A stretch of DNA of 38,025 nucleotides from Armatimonadota bacterium (GTDB lineage Bacteria; Armatimonadota; JAAZEB01). The position numbers and the translations under genes were made by a program. This document shows positions 1 to 7,465 of the stretch, piece by piece. The notes below the pieces were generated by a model. The model searched no databases and was not told the DNA's origin. It saw only the letters and a program-made list of their open reading frames with translations. The stretch spans positions 1 through 38,025 of the forward strand of contig JAAZEB010000335.1 in NCBI GenBank assembly GCA_012512505.1, given 5' to 3'. Numbering within the stretch: the stretch's first letter is position 1; each line of letters opens with the position of its first letter.

Positions 1-647
1 GCCCGGGGCACTATGACGTGAAGCTGAGTGACATCGAGCGGCTGCGCAAGGCGGCGCTGGTGGTCGGCTTCCGTGGCATGGGCGTTTTGCCGGACATGAA
101 AGGGGTGGAGTCCCGCCGGCTGCTGGTGGAGACCGGCGGGCGCAACTGGATGGTTCCCGGCGCTTTCGTGGCCGGCACGGAGCAGGTGGCCAGGGAGCTC
201 TCGCGGCGGCTGCCGGCCCACCGCGGCGCGATCGCGGCCCGGCAGCGGTCTCTGACGGCGCGGGTGAAGGCGGCGGAGGCGCGGTTGGCGCGCCAACTAC
301 AGGCGGGAGGAGCGCGCGGTGCCGTGGTGATCGCCTCCAGCCTGCAGCAGCCGACGCTGGAGTGGATGGGCCTGCGCGTGGTGGGCAGCTACGGCCGGCC
401 CGAGACGCTTTCTACCCAGGAGGTGGTGCGCCTGATCGGGCTGGGCAAGCGTCACCGCGCGGTGCTGGTGGTCGATAACCTGCAGTCGGGGCCGGATGCC
501 GGCAAGGGGATTGCCGAGGCGTTGGGGGTGCCGCGGGTGGTGCTGACCAACTTCCCCGACGAGCGCGGTTACCTGCCTACCCTGGAGACGAACGTGCGGC
601 GGGTGATCGCGGCGCTGCGCGGGGGGCCGCGTGAACCACGCCGTTGA
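1..647 (+). CDS. Metal ABC transporter substrate-binding protein, TroA/ZnuA-like (5' truncated)
   Basis: The reading frame is open from the window edge, so the true start and signal peptide lie upstream; a GTG at 18 is internal, since the codons before it (Pro-Gly-His-Tyr-Asp) belong to the protein. The visible part fits the TroA/ZnuA family: a His-Tyr-Asp turn followed by 'LSDIERLRKAALVV', a helical stretch with Arg/Ala-rich coiled-coil character, then the C-terminal lobe with 'LSTQEVVRLI' and 'NVRRVIAAL'. Members capture Zn, Mn or Ni outside the membrane and hand them to the permease. Odd point: where ZnuA/TroA proteins usually carry a His ligand before the 'GL+VVG' strand, this protein reads 'SSLQQPTLEWMGLRVVG', without His, so metal choice cannot be inferred. 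The end overlaps the ATPase gene by 17 bases, which supports co-transcription. Confidence 0.75.
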   Translation, partial: PGHYDVKLSDIERLRKAALVVGFRGMGVLPDMKGVESRRLLVETGGRNWMVPGAFVAGTEQVARELSRRLPAHRGAIAARQRSLTARVKAAEARLARQLQAGGARGAVVIASSLQQPTLEWMGLRVVGSYGRPETLSTQEVVRLIGLGKRHRAVLVVDNLQSGPDAGKGIAEALGVPRVVLTNFPDERGYLPTLETNVRRVIAALRGGPREPRR

Positions 648-1404
648 GCTGCGCGACGTGTCGGTGCGGAAGCGGGGCGTGCCGCTGCTGCAAGGCATCA
701 GCTTCACCGTGGGGCGCGGCGAGTTCCTTGGCGTGTTGGGGCCGAACGGCGCTGGCAAGAGCACGCTGCTGCGGGTGCTGGTCGGCTTTGAGCGCTGCCA
801 GGGCGAGGTGAGCCTTTTCGGCATCCGCCAGGCGGGGCGCCGGCCGCGCGCGTTGCGGCTGCGAATCGGCTACATCCCGCAGACGCTGGAGATCGATCCC
901 GCCTTCCCGATTCGCGCCCTCGAGGCAGTGATGACCGGGTGCTATGGTCGGGTGGGTGCTTTTCGCCGGCCCGGTGGCGAAGAGCGCCGCCGGGCTTTGC
1001 GGCTGATGGAACTGGTGCGCGTCGCCCACCTGGCCGACCGGCCGGTTGGCCAGCTCTCCGGGGGCGAGCGGCAGAAGGTCTCCCTGGCCCGCGTCTTGAT
1101 GCAGCAGCCGGAACTGCTGCTGCTGGACGAGCCGACCGCCAGCCTCGACGTGGCCGTCCAGAAGGAAGTGCTCGATCTGATCGCCGCCATCCACCGCGAG
1201 TTGGGCCTGGCCGTGGTCTTGGTGACGCACGACCTTGGCCTGCTGCCGCGCGCGATGGAGCGCATCCTGCTGCTCAAGGATGGGCGCCTGGTCTACGACG
1301 GCCCGACGGCCGGCGCCGTCACCGGCGAGCGGCTGAGTGGGCTCTACGACTACGCGATCGAGACTTTCGAGCAGAACGGGCGGCGGTACATCTCCTATGG
1401 TTGA
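631..1404 (+). CDS. Metal ABC transporter ATP-binding protein (ZnuC/TroB-like)
   Basis: A 257-residue ABC ATPase that powers metal import with the flanking binding protein and permease. Walker A is GPNGAGKST (residues 37-45), the signature is LSGGE (142-146), Walker B is LLLLDEP (162-168) and the switch His is in VLVTHD (His200). The Q-loop is 'GYIPQ' near residue 84. Length and order fit the ZnuC/MntB class of the family. The GTG start at 631 lies inside the upstream gene; the stop overlaps the permease start by 8 bases (1397-1404), a typical translational-coupling arrangement. The imported metal (Zn, Mn or Ni) cannot be read from the ATPase; the nearby hypAB makes Ni a reasonable guess only. 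Confidence 0.93.
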   Translation: MNHAVELRDVSVRKRGVPLLQGISFTVGRGEFLGVLGPNGAGKSTLLRVLVGFERCQGEVSLFGIRQAGRRPRALRLRIGYIPQTLEIDPAFPIRALEAVMTGCYGRVGAFRRPGGEERRRALRLMELVRVAHLADRPVGQLSGGERQKVSLARVLMQQPELLLLDEPTASLDVAVQKEVLDLIAAIHRELGLAVVLVTHDLGLLPRAMERILLLKDGRLVYDGPTAGAVTGERLSGLYDYAIETFEQNGRRYISYG

Positions 1405-2290
1405 GCGTTTGGTGGAGGCGTTGAGCTATCCACCCATCCAGCGGGCCGTGGTGGCCTCGTGCCTGTGCGGAGTGAGCTGCTCGCTGCTCTCCGTCTTCGT
1501 GGTGCTGCTGCGGCTGCCGCTGATCGGCGTGGCGATGTCGCACGCGGCCCTCGCCGGCGCCGTGCTCGGGATGCTGCTGGGCCTGGACCCGTTTGCCTGC
1601 GGCTTCGCCCTCTGCCTGCTGACCGCCGCCAGCATCGGCCCGCTGGCCGACCGGGCCGACCTGGCGCCCGAGAACACCCTGGGCATTCTCTTCTCCTTCT
1701 TGATCGGCATCGCGTTCCTGGGGATGGGCGTGCTGGCCCGCAGCAAGGCGGAAGCCCTCAACTTGATCTGGGGCAGCATCCTCACCGTCTCGCGCGCCGA
1801 GCTCCTCATCCTGGCGGTGGTCACCGCGGCCCTGCTCCTCTTCGTGCTGCTGCTGTTCAAGGAGATTCAGGCGGTGCTGTTCAACCGTCGCCTGGCGGCG
1901 GCCTCAGGCGTGCCGGAGCGTGCCGTCTACTACCTGCTGCTGATCCTCACCGGCGCCGTGGTCTCCGCCAATCTCGCCACCGTCGGGGGGTTGCTCATCT
2001 TCGCTCTCATCGTGCAGCCCGGGGCGACCGCTTATCAGTTGACCTATGACCTCCGGCGCTTCTTCGTGGTTGCCGCCGCCAGCGGCACTGGCGCCTGCCT
2101 GCTGGGCCTGCTTGTCTCTTACGTGCTCGACTGGCCCTCGGGCGCCTCGATTGTGCTGGTAGCGACCACAATCTTCACGGCGGCGTTCATTCTGTCGCCG
2201 AAACGCCTGGCCCGAGGAAAGCGTGCCGGGGGGCGGGCGGGTTCCGGGAAGGTAGAGGGGGGAACGGCGAATGGCAGCCGAATTGCCTGA
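1397..2290 (+). CDS. Metal ABC transporter permease, ABC-3 family (ZnuB/TroC-like)
   Basis: A 297-residue polytopic membrane protein with seven to nine hydrophobic segments. It carries the family's 'GVAMSHAALAGAVLG' loop after the second helix (the ATPase-contact region) and 'NLATVGGLLIFALIVQPGATA' in the distal half, both hallmarks of ABC-3 metal permeases. I start it at the ATG at 1397, which overlaps the ATPase stop, rather than at an in-frame start 60 bases upstream inside the ATPase gene. The C-terminus is a basic Gly/Arg/Lys-rich tail after the last helix. The stop overlaps the methyltransferase gene by 20 bases. Confidence 0.92.
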   Translation: MVERLVEALSYPPIQRAVVASCLCGVSCSLLSVFVVLLRLPLIGVAMSHAALAGAVLGMLLGLDPFACGFALCLLTAASIGPLADRADLAPENTLGILFSFLIGIAFLGMGVLARSKAEALNLIWGSILTVSRAELLILAVVTAALLLFVLLLFKEIQAVLFNRRLAAASGVPERAVYYLLLILTGAVVSANLATVGGLLIFALIVQPGATAYQLTYDLRRFFVVAAASGTGACLLGLLVSYVLDWPSGASIVLVATTIFTAAFILSPKRLARGKRAGGRAGSGKVEGGTANGSRIA

Positions 2291-2921
2291 ACAGTACGAG
2301 GCGCGCCGGCGCTTCTTCAATGAGCACGCGGAGCATTGGCTGGAGATGTGGTATCCTGACGGGGACACCGGCGGCACCGCGCGCTTCGCGGCGCAGTTCG
2401 ACCGGCTCTGCGAGGCCGTGCCGCTGCGCCCTGGAGACCACGTGCTGGACGTGGGCTGTGGCACGGGCGTGCTGGTGCCGCACCTCCTGGCGCGCATCGG
2501 TGAGGAAGGGGTGCTCTACGAGCTGGACTACGCCGAGCGGATGATCGCGGTGAACCGGCGGATGCACGACCGGCCCAACATCCGCTTCCTGGTGGCCGAC
2601 GTGCTGGAGGCCCCGGTGCCCGCGGCAAGCTGCAGCGCGGTCTTCTGCTTCTCCTGCTTCCCGCACCTGGCCGACAAGGCCGCGGCCCTGGCCGCCATGA
2701 GCGCGGCGCTGAAGCCGGAAGGCTACCTGGCGATCGCGCACTTTGCCTCGTCCGAGGAGCTGGCGCGGCACCATCAGGGTTCTAGCCCGGTGAGCCACGA
2801 CTGCCTCCCGGAGGAGGCGACGATGCGCGCCCTGATCGCCGGTGCCGGGCTGGAGTGGCTGCAGTTTGTGGACGAGCCCGGGTTCTACCTGGTGCTGGCG
2901 CGCAAGCCGGGCGCGGCGTAG
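2271..2921 (+). CDS. Class I SAM-dependent methyltransferase
   Basis: A 216-residue cytoplasmic protein with the Rossmann-type SAM site VLDVGCGTG (residues 58-66), an acidic residue after strand 2 ('YELDYAE'), motif 'FLVADVLEAP' and the post-motif 'LKPEGYLAIAHF'. The substrate is not identifiable. The N-terminal 'ARRRFFNEHAEHW' segment resembles small-molecule methyltransferases of the UbiE/Methyltransf_11 type. A purine-rich Shine-Dalgarno region (2254-2264) sits before the ATG, inside the end of the permease gene. Its place between a metal transporter and hypA suggests a co-regulated role, for example on a metal chelator or metalloid, but that is inference. Confidence 0.85.
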   Translation: MAAELPEQYEARRRFFNEHAEHWLEMWYPDGDTGGTARFAAQFDRLCEAVPLRPGDHVLDVGCGTGVLVPHLLARIGEEGVLYELDYAERMIAVNRRMHDRPNIRFLVADVLEAPVPAASCSAVFCFSCFPHLADKAAALAAMSAALKPEGYLAIAHFASSEELARHHQGSSPVSHDCLPEEATMRALIAGAGLEWLQFVDEPGFYLVLARKPGAA

Positions 2922-2939
2922 CAGCGCCGGAGATAGATC

Positions 2940-3311
2940 ATGCACGAGCTGGGGATCGCCACCGAGATCGTCAACGCCACGGTGAAGGCGGCCGCGGCGC
3001 ACGGCGCCGAACGGGTGAGTGCCGTGGCCGTGGAGGTGGGGGCGCTGCAGTTGGTAGACGTGGAGGCGTTGTGCGCCGCCTTTGCCGCCGCCGCCGCGGG
3101 CACCCTGGCGGCTGGCGCGCGCCTGGACGTGCGCGAGGTGCCATTGCAGGCGGTCTGCCGCGTGTGCGGCACTACCTACGCGCCGGCGATTGACGACTAC
3201 CAGTGCCCCCGGTGTCATGCCGCCGACCCGGAGTTCGTCGCCGGCAACGATATCATGTTGATGAGCATTGACCTGGAAACAGCAGAGGAGCAGCAAGGTG
3301 AGCCGCATTGA
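2940..3311 (+). CDS. hypA: Hydrogenase/urease nickel incorporation protein HypA
   Basis: A 123-residue HypA. The N-terminus Met-His-Glu (MHELGIA) is the Ni-binding site of the family, and the zinc domain has two CxxC pairs: Cys73/Cys76 and Cys89/Cys92. Length matches the family (113-120 residues). HypA docks with HypB and passes Ni to [NiFe]-hydrogenase or urease precursors in the cytoplasm. It lies 18 bases after the methyltransferase and overlaps hypB by 14 bases. No hydrogenase, urease or hypCDEF gene is visible here, so the client enzyme must be encoded elsewhere, possibly just upstream of the window. Confidence 0.96.
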   Translation: MHELGIATEIVNATVKAAAAHGAERVSAVAVEVGALQLVDVEALCAAFAAAAAGTLAAGARLDVREVPLQAVCRVCGTTYAPAIDDYQCPRCHAADPEFVAGNDIMLMSIDLETAEEQQGEPH

Positions 3312-3945
3312 AGTTGTAAGCAGCGTGTTGGCCGCCAACGAGGCGAAGGCGGAACAGAACAAGGCGCGACTGCATGCCGCTGGCGCGGTGGCCGTGAACG
3401 TCTTGAGCGCCCCTGGCAGTGGCAAGACGACGCTGTTGCAGCACACCCTGACGGCGCTGACGGACCTCCCCGCCGCGGTGCTGGTGGGAGACCTGCAGAC
3501 CAGCCGCGATGCCGAGCGCCTGGCCGCGACCGGCGCGCCGGTGGTGCAGATCAATACCGGCCAGGGCTGCCACCTCACTCCCGACCAGGTAGCCGAGGGG
3601 CTGGATCGCCTCGACCTGGAGCAGATCAAGCTGGTGTTCATCGAGAACATCGGCAACATGGTCTGTCCGGCCGGCGTTGACCTGGGCGAGGACTACCGCG
3701 TGGCGCTCCTCAGCGTGCCTGAAGGTGACGACAAGATCGCCAAGTACCCCACTCTCTTCCAGGCGGCCGACCTCATCCTGCTCTCCAAGGTGGACCTGCT
3801 CCCGGTGCTGCCGTTCAACGTCGCCCAGGTGGAAGCCGACCTGGCGCTGGTGAACACGCGGGCGCCGCTGCTGCGGCGCTCCACCCTCACCGGCGAGGGG
3901 ATGCCCGAGTGGCTTGCCTGGCTGCGCTCGCGGCGCCGCTCCTGA
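3298..3945 (+). CDS. hypB: Hydrogenase nickel incorporation GTPase HypB
   Basis: A 215-residue SIMIBI-class GTPase that drives Ni transfer with HypA. Seen: P-loop SAPGSGKT (residues 37-44), 'GDLQTSRDAERL', the INTGQGCHL segment with Cys91-His92, ENIGN (116-120) followed by Cys123, and the guanine-specificity motif SKVD (163-166). Cys91, His92 and Cys123 form the metal site in the G-domain of the family. The N-terminal His-rich or CxxCGC high-affinity Ni site of enterobacterial HypB is absent, as in many archaeal and thermophile forms. I choose the GTG at 3298 (SD 'GAGGAGCAAG' just upstream) over an in-frame ATG at 3268 because it gives the conserved N-terminus. Last gene of the run. Confidence 0.95.
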   Translation: MSRIEVVSSVLAANEAKAEQNKARLHAAGAVAVNVLSAPGSGKTTLLQHTLTALTDLPAAVLVGDLQTSRDAERLAATGAPVVQINTGQGCHLTPDQVAEGLDRLDLEQIKLVFIENIGNMVCPAGVDLGEDYRVALLSVPEGDDKIAKYPTLFQAADLILLSKVDLLPVLPFNVAQVEADLALVNTRAPLLRRSTLTGEGMPEWLAWLRSRRRS

Positions 3946-3981
3946 CCCCGGGTTCGCGCCCCCCACGCGCTGTGTCTCCCC

Positions 3982-4140
3982 CGTAGGAGGCGTCTTCCGA
4001 CGCCAATGGCCGAATCGCCGGCGTCCCGCCGGCCCCCGCCTGAGGGACGAGGGTCACCGAGGGGTTGGGGGTATCGGGGTCGGAGCGCCCTCCTACGCCG
4101 TATCCTCCTCGCCGTAGGAGGCATCCCCGACGCCGATAGA
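3982..4140 (+). repeat. Modular palindromic intergenic repeat, locus I
   Basis: Several palindromic modules follow one another: GTAGGAGGCGTCTTCCGACG (arms GGCGTC/GACGCC), a CGCCGGCG-core module near 4013-4035, and a third near 4073-4110 in which 'GGGGTCGGAGCGCCCTCCTA' mirrors the modules at other loci. A second copy of the first module occurs at 4112-4135. The same modules recur near 8640, 22840, 24200 and 32130. Nothing here looks coding. Confidence 0.8.
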
Positions 4141-4159
4141 TGCCCGGCCCGCTGTAACC

Positions 4160-4352
4160 TCGGGTGCCAAACACTCGGAACTTGGCCGCCCCCTCGGGTG
4201 TTACTCTAACCAAGCTGAATGACTGCTGCCCTACGGAGAGCGTGGGTGGGTGGCGTATCCTGCCACACAGGGCCTTCGCCCTGGCGAGGGCCTGCCCGGG
4301 TAGCGCCACCGGCAGGGGGTGGCACCCTTCCCGCGCGATGGAGGGATCAGGC
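4160..4352 (+). other. Possible structured 5' leader of the Cys-repeat protein gene
   Basis: This gene-free stretch contains several short hairpins: CAGGGC/GCCCTG around 4266-4283 and GCCACC/GGTGGC around 4302-4323. They lie between a weak promoter-like 'TTGGCC...TACTCT' pair (about 4182-4207) and the Shine-Dalgarno GGAGGG at 4340. I could not match it to a riboswitch class; cobalamin boxes are absent. In a GC-rich genome such hairpins also arise by chance. Confidence 0.25.
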
Positions 4353-5018
4353 ATGGGGTCGGAAGCGAACGGTGAGGGTCGCTCTCGCGCGCTTAGGCGC
4401 TGGGGTTACATCATTGGGTTGACGGTGCTGGCGACATCGGCCGGCACCTACGTGATGAGTGACGTGCTGTCGCGGCCGCAGCCGGCGAAGGCGGCGGGCA
4501 GCGTGTGTGGGGTATCCGCGGGTGGGTGCGCCGTAGGAGGCCATGCGGCGGCCGCTGACGCCGGCAAGGCCATCAAGGCGAAAGCGGCCGGCGGCGTAGT
4601 GAAGGCGGCAGCGCACCAAAGCGGTTGCGCGGTGGCGCCGGCGGGTGACGCCAAGGCAGCGGCAGCCGGCATCCGCGCCGTGAAGGCCGAGGCCGGCCAC
4701 GCGGGCTGCCCCGTTGGGGCGGCGCTGTCTGCTAAAGCGGGATCGCCAGCCGGTGGCGCTTGCCCGGTCGGCCCGGCAGAGCTGTCTGCCAAGGCGGGGT
4801 CACCGGCGGGTGGCGCTTGTCCGGTCGGCGCGGCGGCGACGGCCGACAAGCCGGCCTCGGCCTGTGGCAGTGGGGCTCCGGCGGCGCTGAAGACGGCGGA
4901 CGCGCCGGCCACGAAGGTGGCCCCCGCGAAAGCGAAGGCGAAGGCCGCGCTGAAGGCAAAGCCGGCGGCACCGAAGGTTCGGCCGGCGGCGAGCAAAGTG
5001 GCTCAGCGGACCCACTGA
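4353..5018 (+). CDS. Membrane-anchored Ala/Lys-rich protein with Cys-(Pro/Ala)-Val repeats, unknown function
   Basis: A 221-residue protein I do not recognise. A basic N-terminus (RSRALRRW) precedes one hydrophobic helix (about residues 17-37), so it is probably an N-in membrane anchor or uncleaved signal. The remainder is low-complexity Ala, Lys, Gly and Pro with seven Cys (52, 59, 92, 119, 137, 156, 171), most in the pattern G/A-C-(A/P)-V-(G/A). Residues 126-140 and 145-159 are a 19-residue-period tandem repeat ending in GGACPVG; its DNA copies differ at synonymous sites, which suggests that the protein repeat is maintained. The Lys/Ala/Pro tail is histone H1-like in composition. Start: ATG at 4353 with GGAGGG seven bases upstream; the in-frame ATG at 4338 lacks this. 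Spaced Cys plus the neighbouring hypAB could indicate metal or redox binding, but this is a guess. Confidence 0.7.
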   Translation: MGSEANGEGRSRALRRWGYIIGLTVLATSAGTYVMSDVLSRPQPAKAAGSVCGVSAGGCAVGGHAAAADAGKAIKAKAAGGVVKAAAHQSGCAVAPAGDAKAAAAGIRAVKAEAGHAGCPVGAALSAKAGSPAGGACPVGPAELSAKAGSPAGGACPVGAAATADKPASACGSGAPAALKTADAPATKVAPAKAKAKAALKAKPAAPKVRPAASKVAQRTH

Positions 5019-5108
5019 CACGGTCAGCGTTGCTACCTGGATCTGCTGATCCGTGGCCGCCAGGATCGCCGGCTCAGCGGACCCACTGACACGGTCAGCG
5101 TCGCTACC
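5000..5108 (+). repeat. Direct repeat pair (38 bases, period 71) overlapping a gene end
   Basis: The 38-base unit beginning GGCTCAGCGGACCCACTGAC occurs at 5000-5037 and 5071-5108 with one difference (T/C near the end). The first copy encodes the last residues (Ala-Gln-Arg-Thr-His) and stop codon of the Cys-repeat protein; the second is non-coding. Each unit includes the small palindrome CTGAC-ACG-GTCAG, and the spacer holds GGATC-TGCT-GATCC. Confidence 0.9.
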
Positions 5109-5145
5109 GGCGCTGGTGGACAAGAGCGGGGTCTCCCCGCAAACA

Positions 5146-5182
5146 GCGAAGGGCCGCGGTGCACCGCACCGCGGCCCTTCGC
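5146..5182. terminator. Bidirectional hairpin between convergent genes
   Basis: A perfect 17-base inverted repeat, GCGAAGGGCCGCGGTGC against its complement, with a 3-base loop (5163-5165). It lies between the end of the Cys-repeat gene (+) and the end of the Gfo/Idh gene (-, stop at 5196). On the - strand it is followed by a short T-containing run (TGTTTGC), so it may act mainly for the oxidoreductase transcript. Confidence 0.8.
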
Positions 5183-5195
5183 GAGTCCAGACCGG

Positions 5196-6269
5196 CTACG
5201 CCGGGTACTCCTTGCGGTTGGCTTCCATGGAGAGGAGCACCGGTTTCTCGGGCAGCACCCGGGCCAGTTCGTCCAACTCGGCGGGGCCATCGCTGAGCGG
5301 CAGCGCCACCTGGCCGCCCTCCACGACGGAGCGGGTGATCCCCAGCATGATCTCCAGGCCCTTGTAGGCCTCTTCGCCGTTGCAGGGGTGGACGGCCGAG
5401 TCGTCGTCCAGCCAGCGCGCCATATCGGCGATGTAGGGCGGCATGTCGAGGTCGTAGTTCATGCAGCCATCGCCGCTCAACACGCCGTTCTTGGTCACCG
5501 CGCGCCAGCCGCCGCCGGTGAGCACCTCGGCGAAGCCCTCGGTGCCCTGGGCGCCGATGCGGCACTTGCGCCACCAGTAGTCCACTTCCGGCACGTCTGG
5601 GGCGCCAGCGCCCGTCTCCACGTAGCCGCGCACGCCGTTCTTGAACTGGATGATGCCGGCGATGTAGTCCGGCGAGGCGTGGATGTCGGTCAGCTTGCCC
5701 CGGCCGCTGGCCTGGCCCATCACCCACTCGGCGTCGGCGTAGTCGTTGTACCAGCGCATGTACTCGATCAGGTGGGTCATCATGTGACCCATCCAGCCGG
5801 TGGCGTGGCCGTAGACGGTATGCACGCGCCCGATGGCACCGCTGGCGATGACCTCCTTGACGGCCTGGTAATGCTTGCCGTAGCGGTGCTGGTGGCTGAC
5901 GACCGTTTTCACGCCGGCCTGGCGCACCAGGTCCATGATCTTGCGTGCCTCGGCGGTCGTCAGGGCGATCGGCTTTTCGTAGGCGATCAGTTTCGCGCCG
6001 GCTTCCACGCCGATCTTCACCATCTCCGAGCGGATGTTCGGCAGCGTGCAGAAGCAGAAGACATCCGGCTTCACTTCCGCCGCCAGCGCCGCCGCGTCGG
6101 TGCTCATCTTCGGGTTGCCCAGATCCGCCGCTGCCTGCTCCATCCGGGCCGGATCGATGTCGCAGATGCCCGCCACCGTGAAGCGCGGGTTGGCGTGGAA
6201 GGCCGCGGCGTGGTGTTTGCCCCGCTTGCCCATGCCGACCACGACCACCTTGTAGACCTTATCGCTCAT
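5196..6269 (-). CDS. Gfo/Idh/MocA family oxidoreductase (cytoplasmic)
   Basis: A 357-residue NAD(P)-dependent sugar oxidoreductase. The N-terminal Rossmann domain has GMGKRG (residues 12-17) and the family's EKP motif (98-100); the C-terminal alpha/beta domain has 'HMMTHLIEYMRWY', matching the substrate-side His region of the family. There is no signal peptide. The substrate is unknown; members act on inositol, glucose, UDP-sugars and 1,5-anhydro sugars. It lies 77 bases downstream of the DegT aminotransferase, a common partner in amino-sugar synthesis (3-keto formation then amination), but a terminator hairpin separates the two, so it may be expressed less or from its own promoter. Start ATG at 6269 has AAGGGA upstream. 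Confidence 0.92.
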   Translation of the reverse strand: MSDKVYKVVVVGMGKRGKHHAAAFHANPRFTVAGICDIDPARMEQAAADLGNPKMSTDAAALAAEVKPDVFCFCTLPNIRSEMVKIGVEAGAKLIAYEKPIALTTAEARKIMDLVRQAGVKTVVSHQHRYGKHYQAVKEVIASGAIGRVHTVYGHATGWMGHMMTHLIEYMRWYNDYADAEWVMGQASGRGKLTDIHASPDYIAGIIQFKNGVRGYVETGAGAPDVPEVDYWWRKCRIGAQGTEGFAEVLTGGGWRAVTKNGVLSGDGCMNYDLDMPPYIADMARWLDDDSAVHPCNGEEAYKGLEIMLGITRSVVEGGQVALPLSDGPAELDELARVLPEKPVLLSMEANRKEYPA

Positions 6270-6299
6270 CTTGATCCCTTCGACTGGGAGGGGCGAAAA

Positions 6300-6330
6300 G
6301 ACGTAATGGGCGCCAAGCGCCCATTACGTC
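6300..6330 (-). terminator. Rho-independent terminator after the aminotransferase gene
   Basis: A perfect 14-base stem, GACGTAATGGGCGC and its complement, with a 3-base loop (6314-6316). On the - strand it is followed directly by TTTT (6296-6299). It sits 17 bases past the DegT-family stop and before the Gfo/Idh start. Confidence 0.88.
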
Positions 6331-6346
6331 CGGTCGCGGGCAATCC

Positions 6347-7465
6347 CTACGCGTTAGCCTTGCACCACTCCAGCGTCTTCTCGATCGTGTAGTCGATCTC
6401 GTCCTGGGTGAGCTCGGGGTACATCGGCAGGGAGATGCAGTTGGCCGCGTTCCACTCGCTGTTCGGCACGCCGCCGACGATGCGCGCTTCCTTGCCCCAG
6501 GGGTAGCCCTCCTGCTGGTGGATCGCGATCGGGTAGTGGCACTTCGCGTCGATGCCGTTCTTGTTCAGGTACGCCAGCAACTCGTCGCGCTTGCCGTTCA
6601 TCGTCTCGACGACGTAGAGGTGGTAGGCGTGGCGGTAGCCGGGCATCTCGTAGGGCAGCTTCAGGCCGCTGTCGGCCAGGGCGGCGTCGTACATCCGGGC
6701 GATCTCGCGGCGGCGGTCGGTCCAGGCGGTGATGCACTTCAGCTTGACGCTGAGGATGCCGGCGTGCAGGTCATCCATGCGGCTGTTGAAGCCCATCGAG
6801 TGCTTGGAGCGGGCGGGCGAGCCGTGGTTGCGGAGCTGCCGGATCCGCTCGGCGACGTCGTCGCGGTTGGTCATGGTGGCGCCGCTGTCGCCGAAGGTGC
6901 CCAGGTTCTTCTGAATGATGAAGCTGGTGCCGACGGCGTCGGAGAGCTCGCCGACCCGGAAGGTGTCGCCGTGGGCATCAATCGCCTGGGCGCAGTCCTC
7001 GATCACGAGCAGGTTGTGCTTGCGGGCGATCTCGGCGATCTTGTCCATCTGGGCGCACTGGCCGTAGAGGTGTACCGGCACAATCGCCTTCGTCTTCGGG
7101 GTGATCGCCTCTTCGATCTTGGTGACGTCGATGTTGTTGGTCTTCGGCTCGCTGTCGACGAAGACAGCGGTGGCGCCGGTGAACCAGATTGCCTCGGCGG
7201 TGGCGAAGAAGGTGTTGGTGGTGGTGATGCACTCATCGCCGGGGCCAATGCCCAGCGCCAGCATCGGCAGCCACAAGGCATCGGTGCCCGAGTTGAGGCC
7301 GACGGCGTGCTTGGTGCCGAAATACTGAGCCAGCTCCCCCTCGAAGCGCTTCAGCGTCGGGCCGAGGACGTAGTTGCTGCTCTCAAGGACATCCACTATC
7401 GCCCGGTCAATCTCCTCCTTCAAGTTGTGATACTGACGCACGTGGCCGTAAAAACTGACTTCCAT
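6347..7465 (-). CDS. DegT/DnrJ/EryC1/StrS family PLP-dependent aminotransferase
   Basis: A 372-residue fold-type I aminotransferase that transfers an amino group to a nucleotide-linked keto-sugar. Seen: 'GLNSGTDALWL' (phosphate-binding region, residues 56-66), 'VHLYGQ' (131-136), 'IEDCAQAIDA' with the PLP-ring Asp157, and 'QKNLGTFGDSG' with Lys186 as the expected Schiff-base lysine. Here the usual 'FFPGKNLG' reads 'FIIQKNLG', a small deviation. I start at the ATG at 7465 (SD AGGAGAGG 10 bases upstream), giving the standard N-terminus, instead of an in-frame start 108 bases further up. The downstream partner is a Gfo/Idh oxidoreductase. Likely role: an amino-sugar for surface polysaccharide. 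Confidence 0.93.
   Translation of the reverse strand: MEVSFYGHVRQYHNLKEEIDRAIVDVLESSNYVLGPTLKRFEGELAQYFGTKHAVGLNSGTDALWLPMLALGIGPGDECITTTNTFFATAEAIWFTGATAVFVDSEPKTNNIDVTKIEEAITPKTKAIVPVHLYGQCAQMDKIAEIARKHNLLVIEDCAQAIDAHGDTFRVGELSDAVGTSFIIQKNLGTFGDSGATMTNRDDVAERIRQLRNHGSPARSKHSMGFNSRMDDLHAGILSVKLKCITAWTDRRREIARMYDAALADSGLKLPYEMPGYRHAYHLYVVETMNGKRDELLAYLNKNGIDAKCHYPIAIHQQEGYPWGKEARIVGGVPNSEWNAANCISLPMYPELTQDEIDYTIEKTLEWCKANA

Noticed and set aside
2940-3945. Hydrogenase or urease locus
   Set aside because: Only hypA and hypB are present; no structural subunit, hypCDEF or ure gene is seen in this window.
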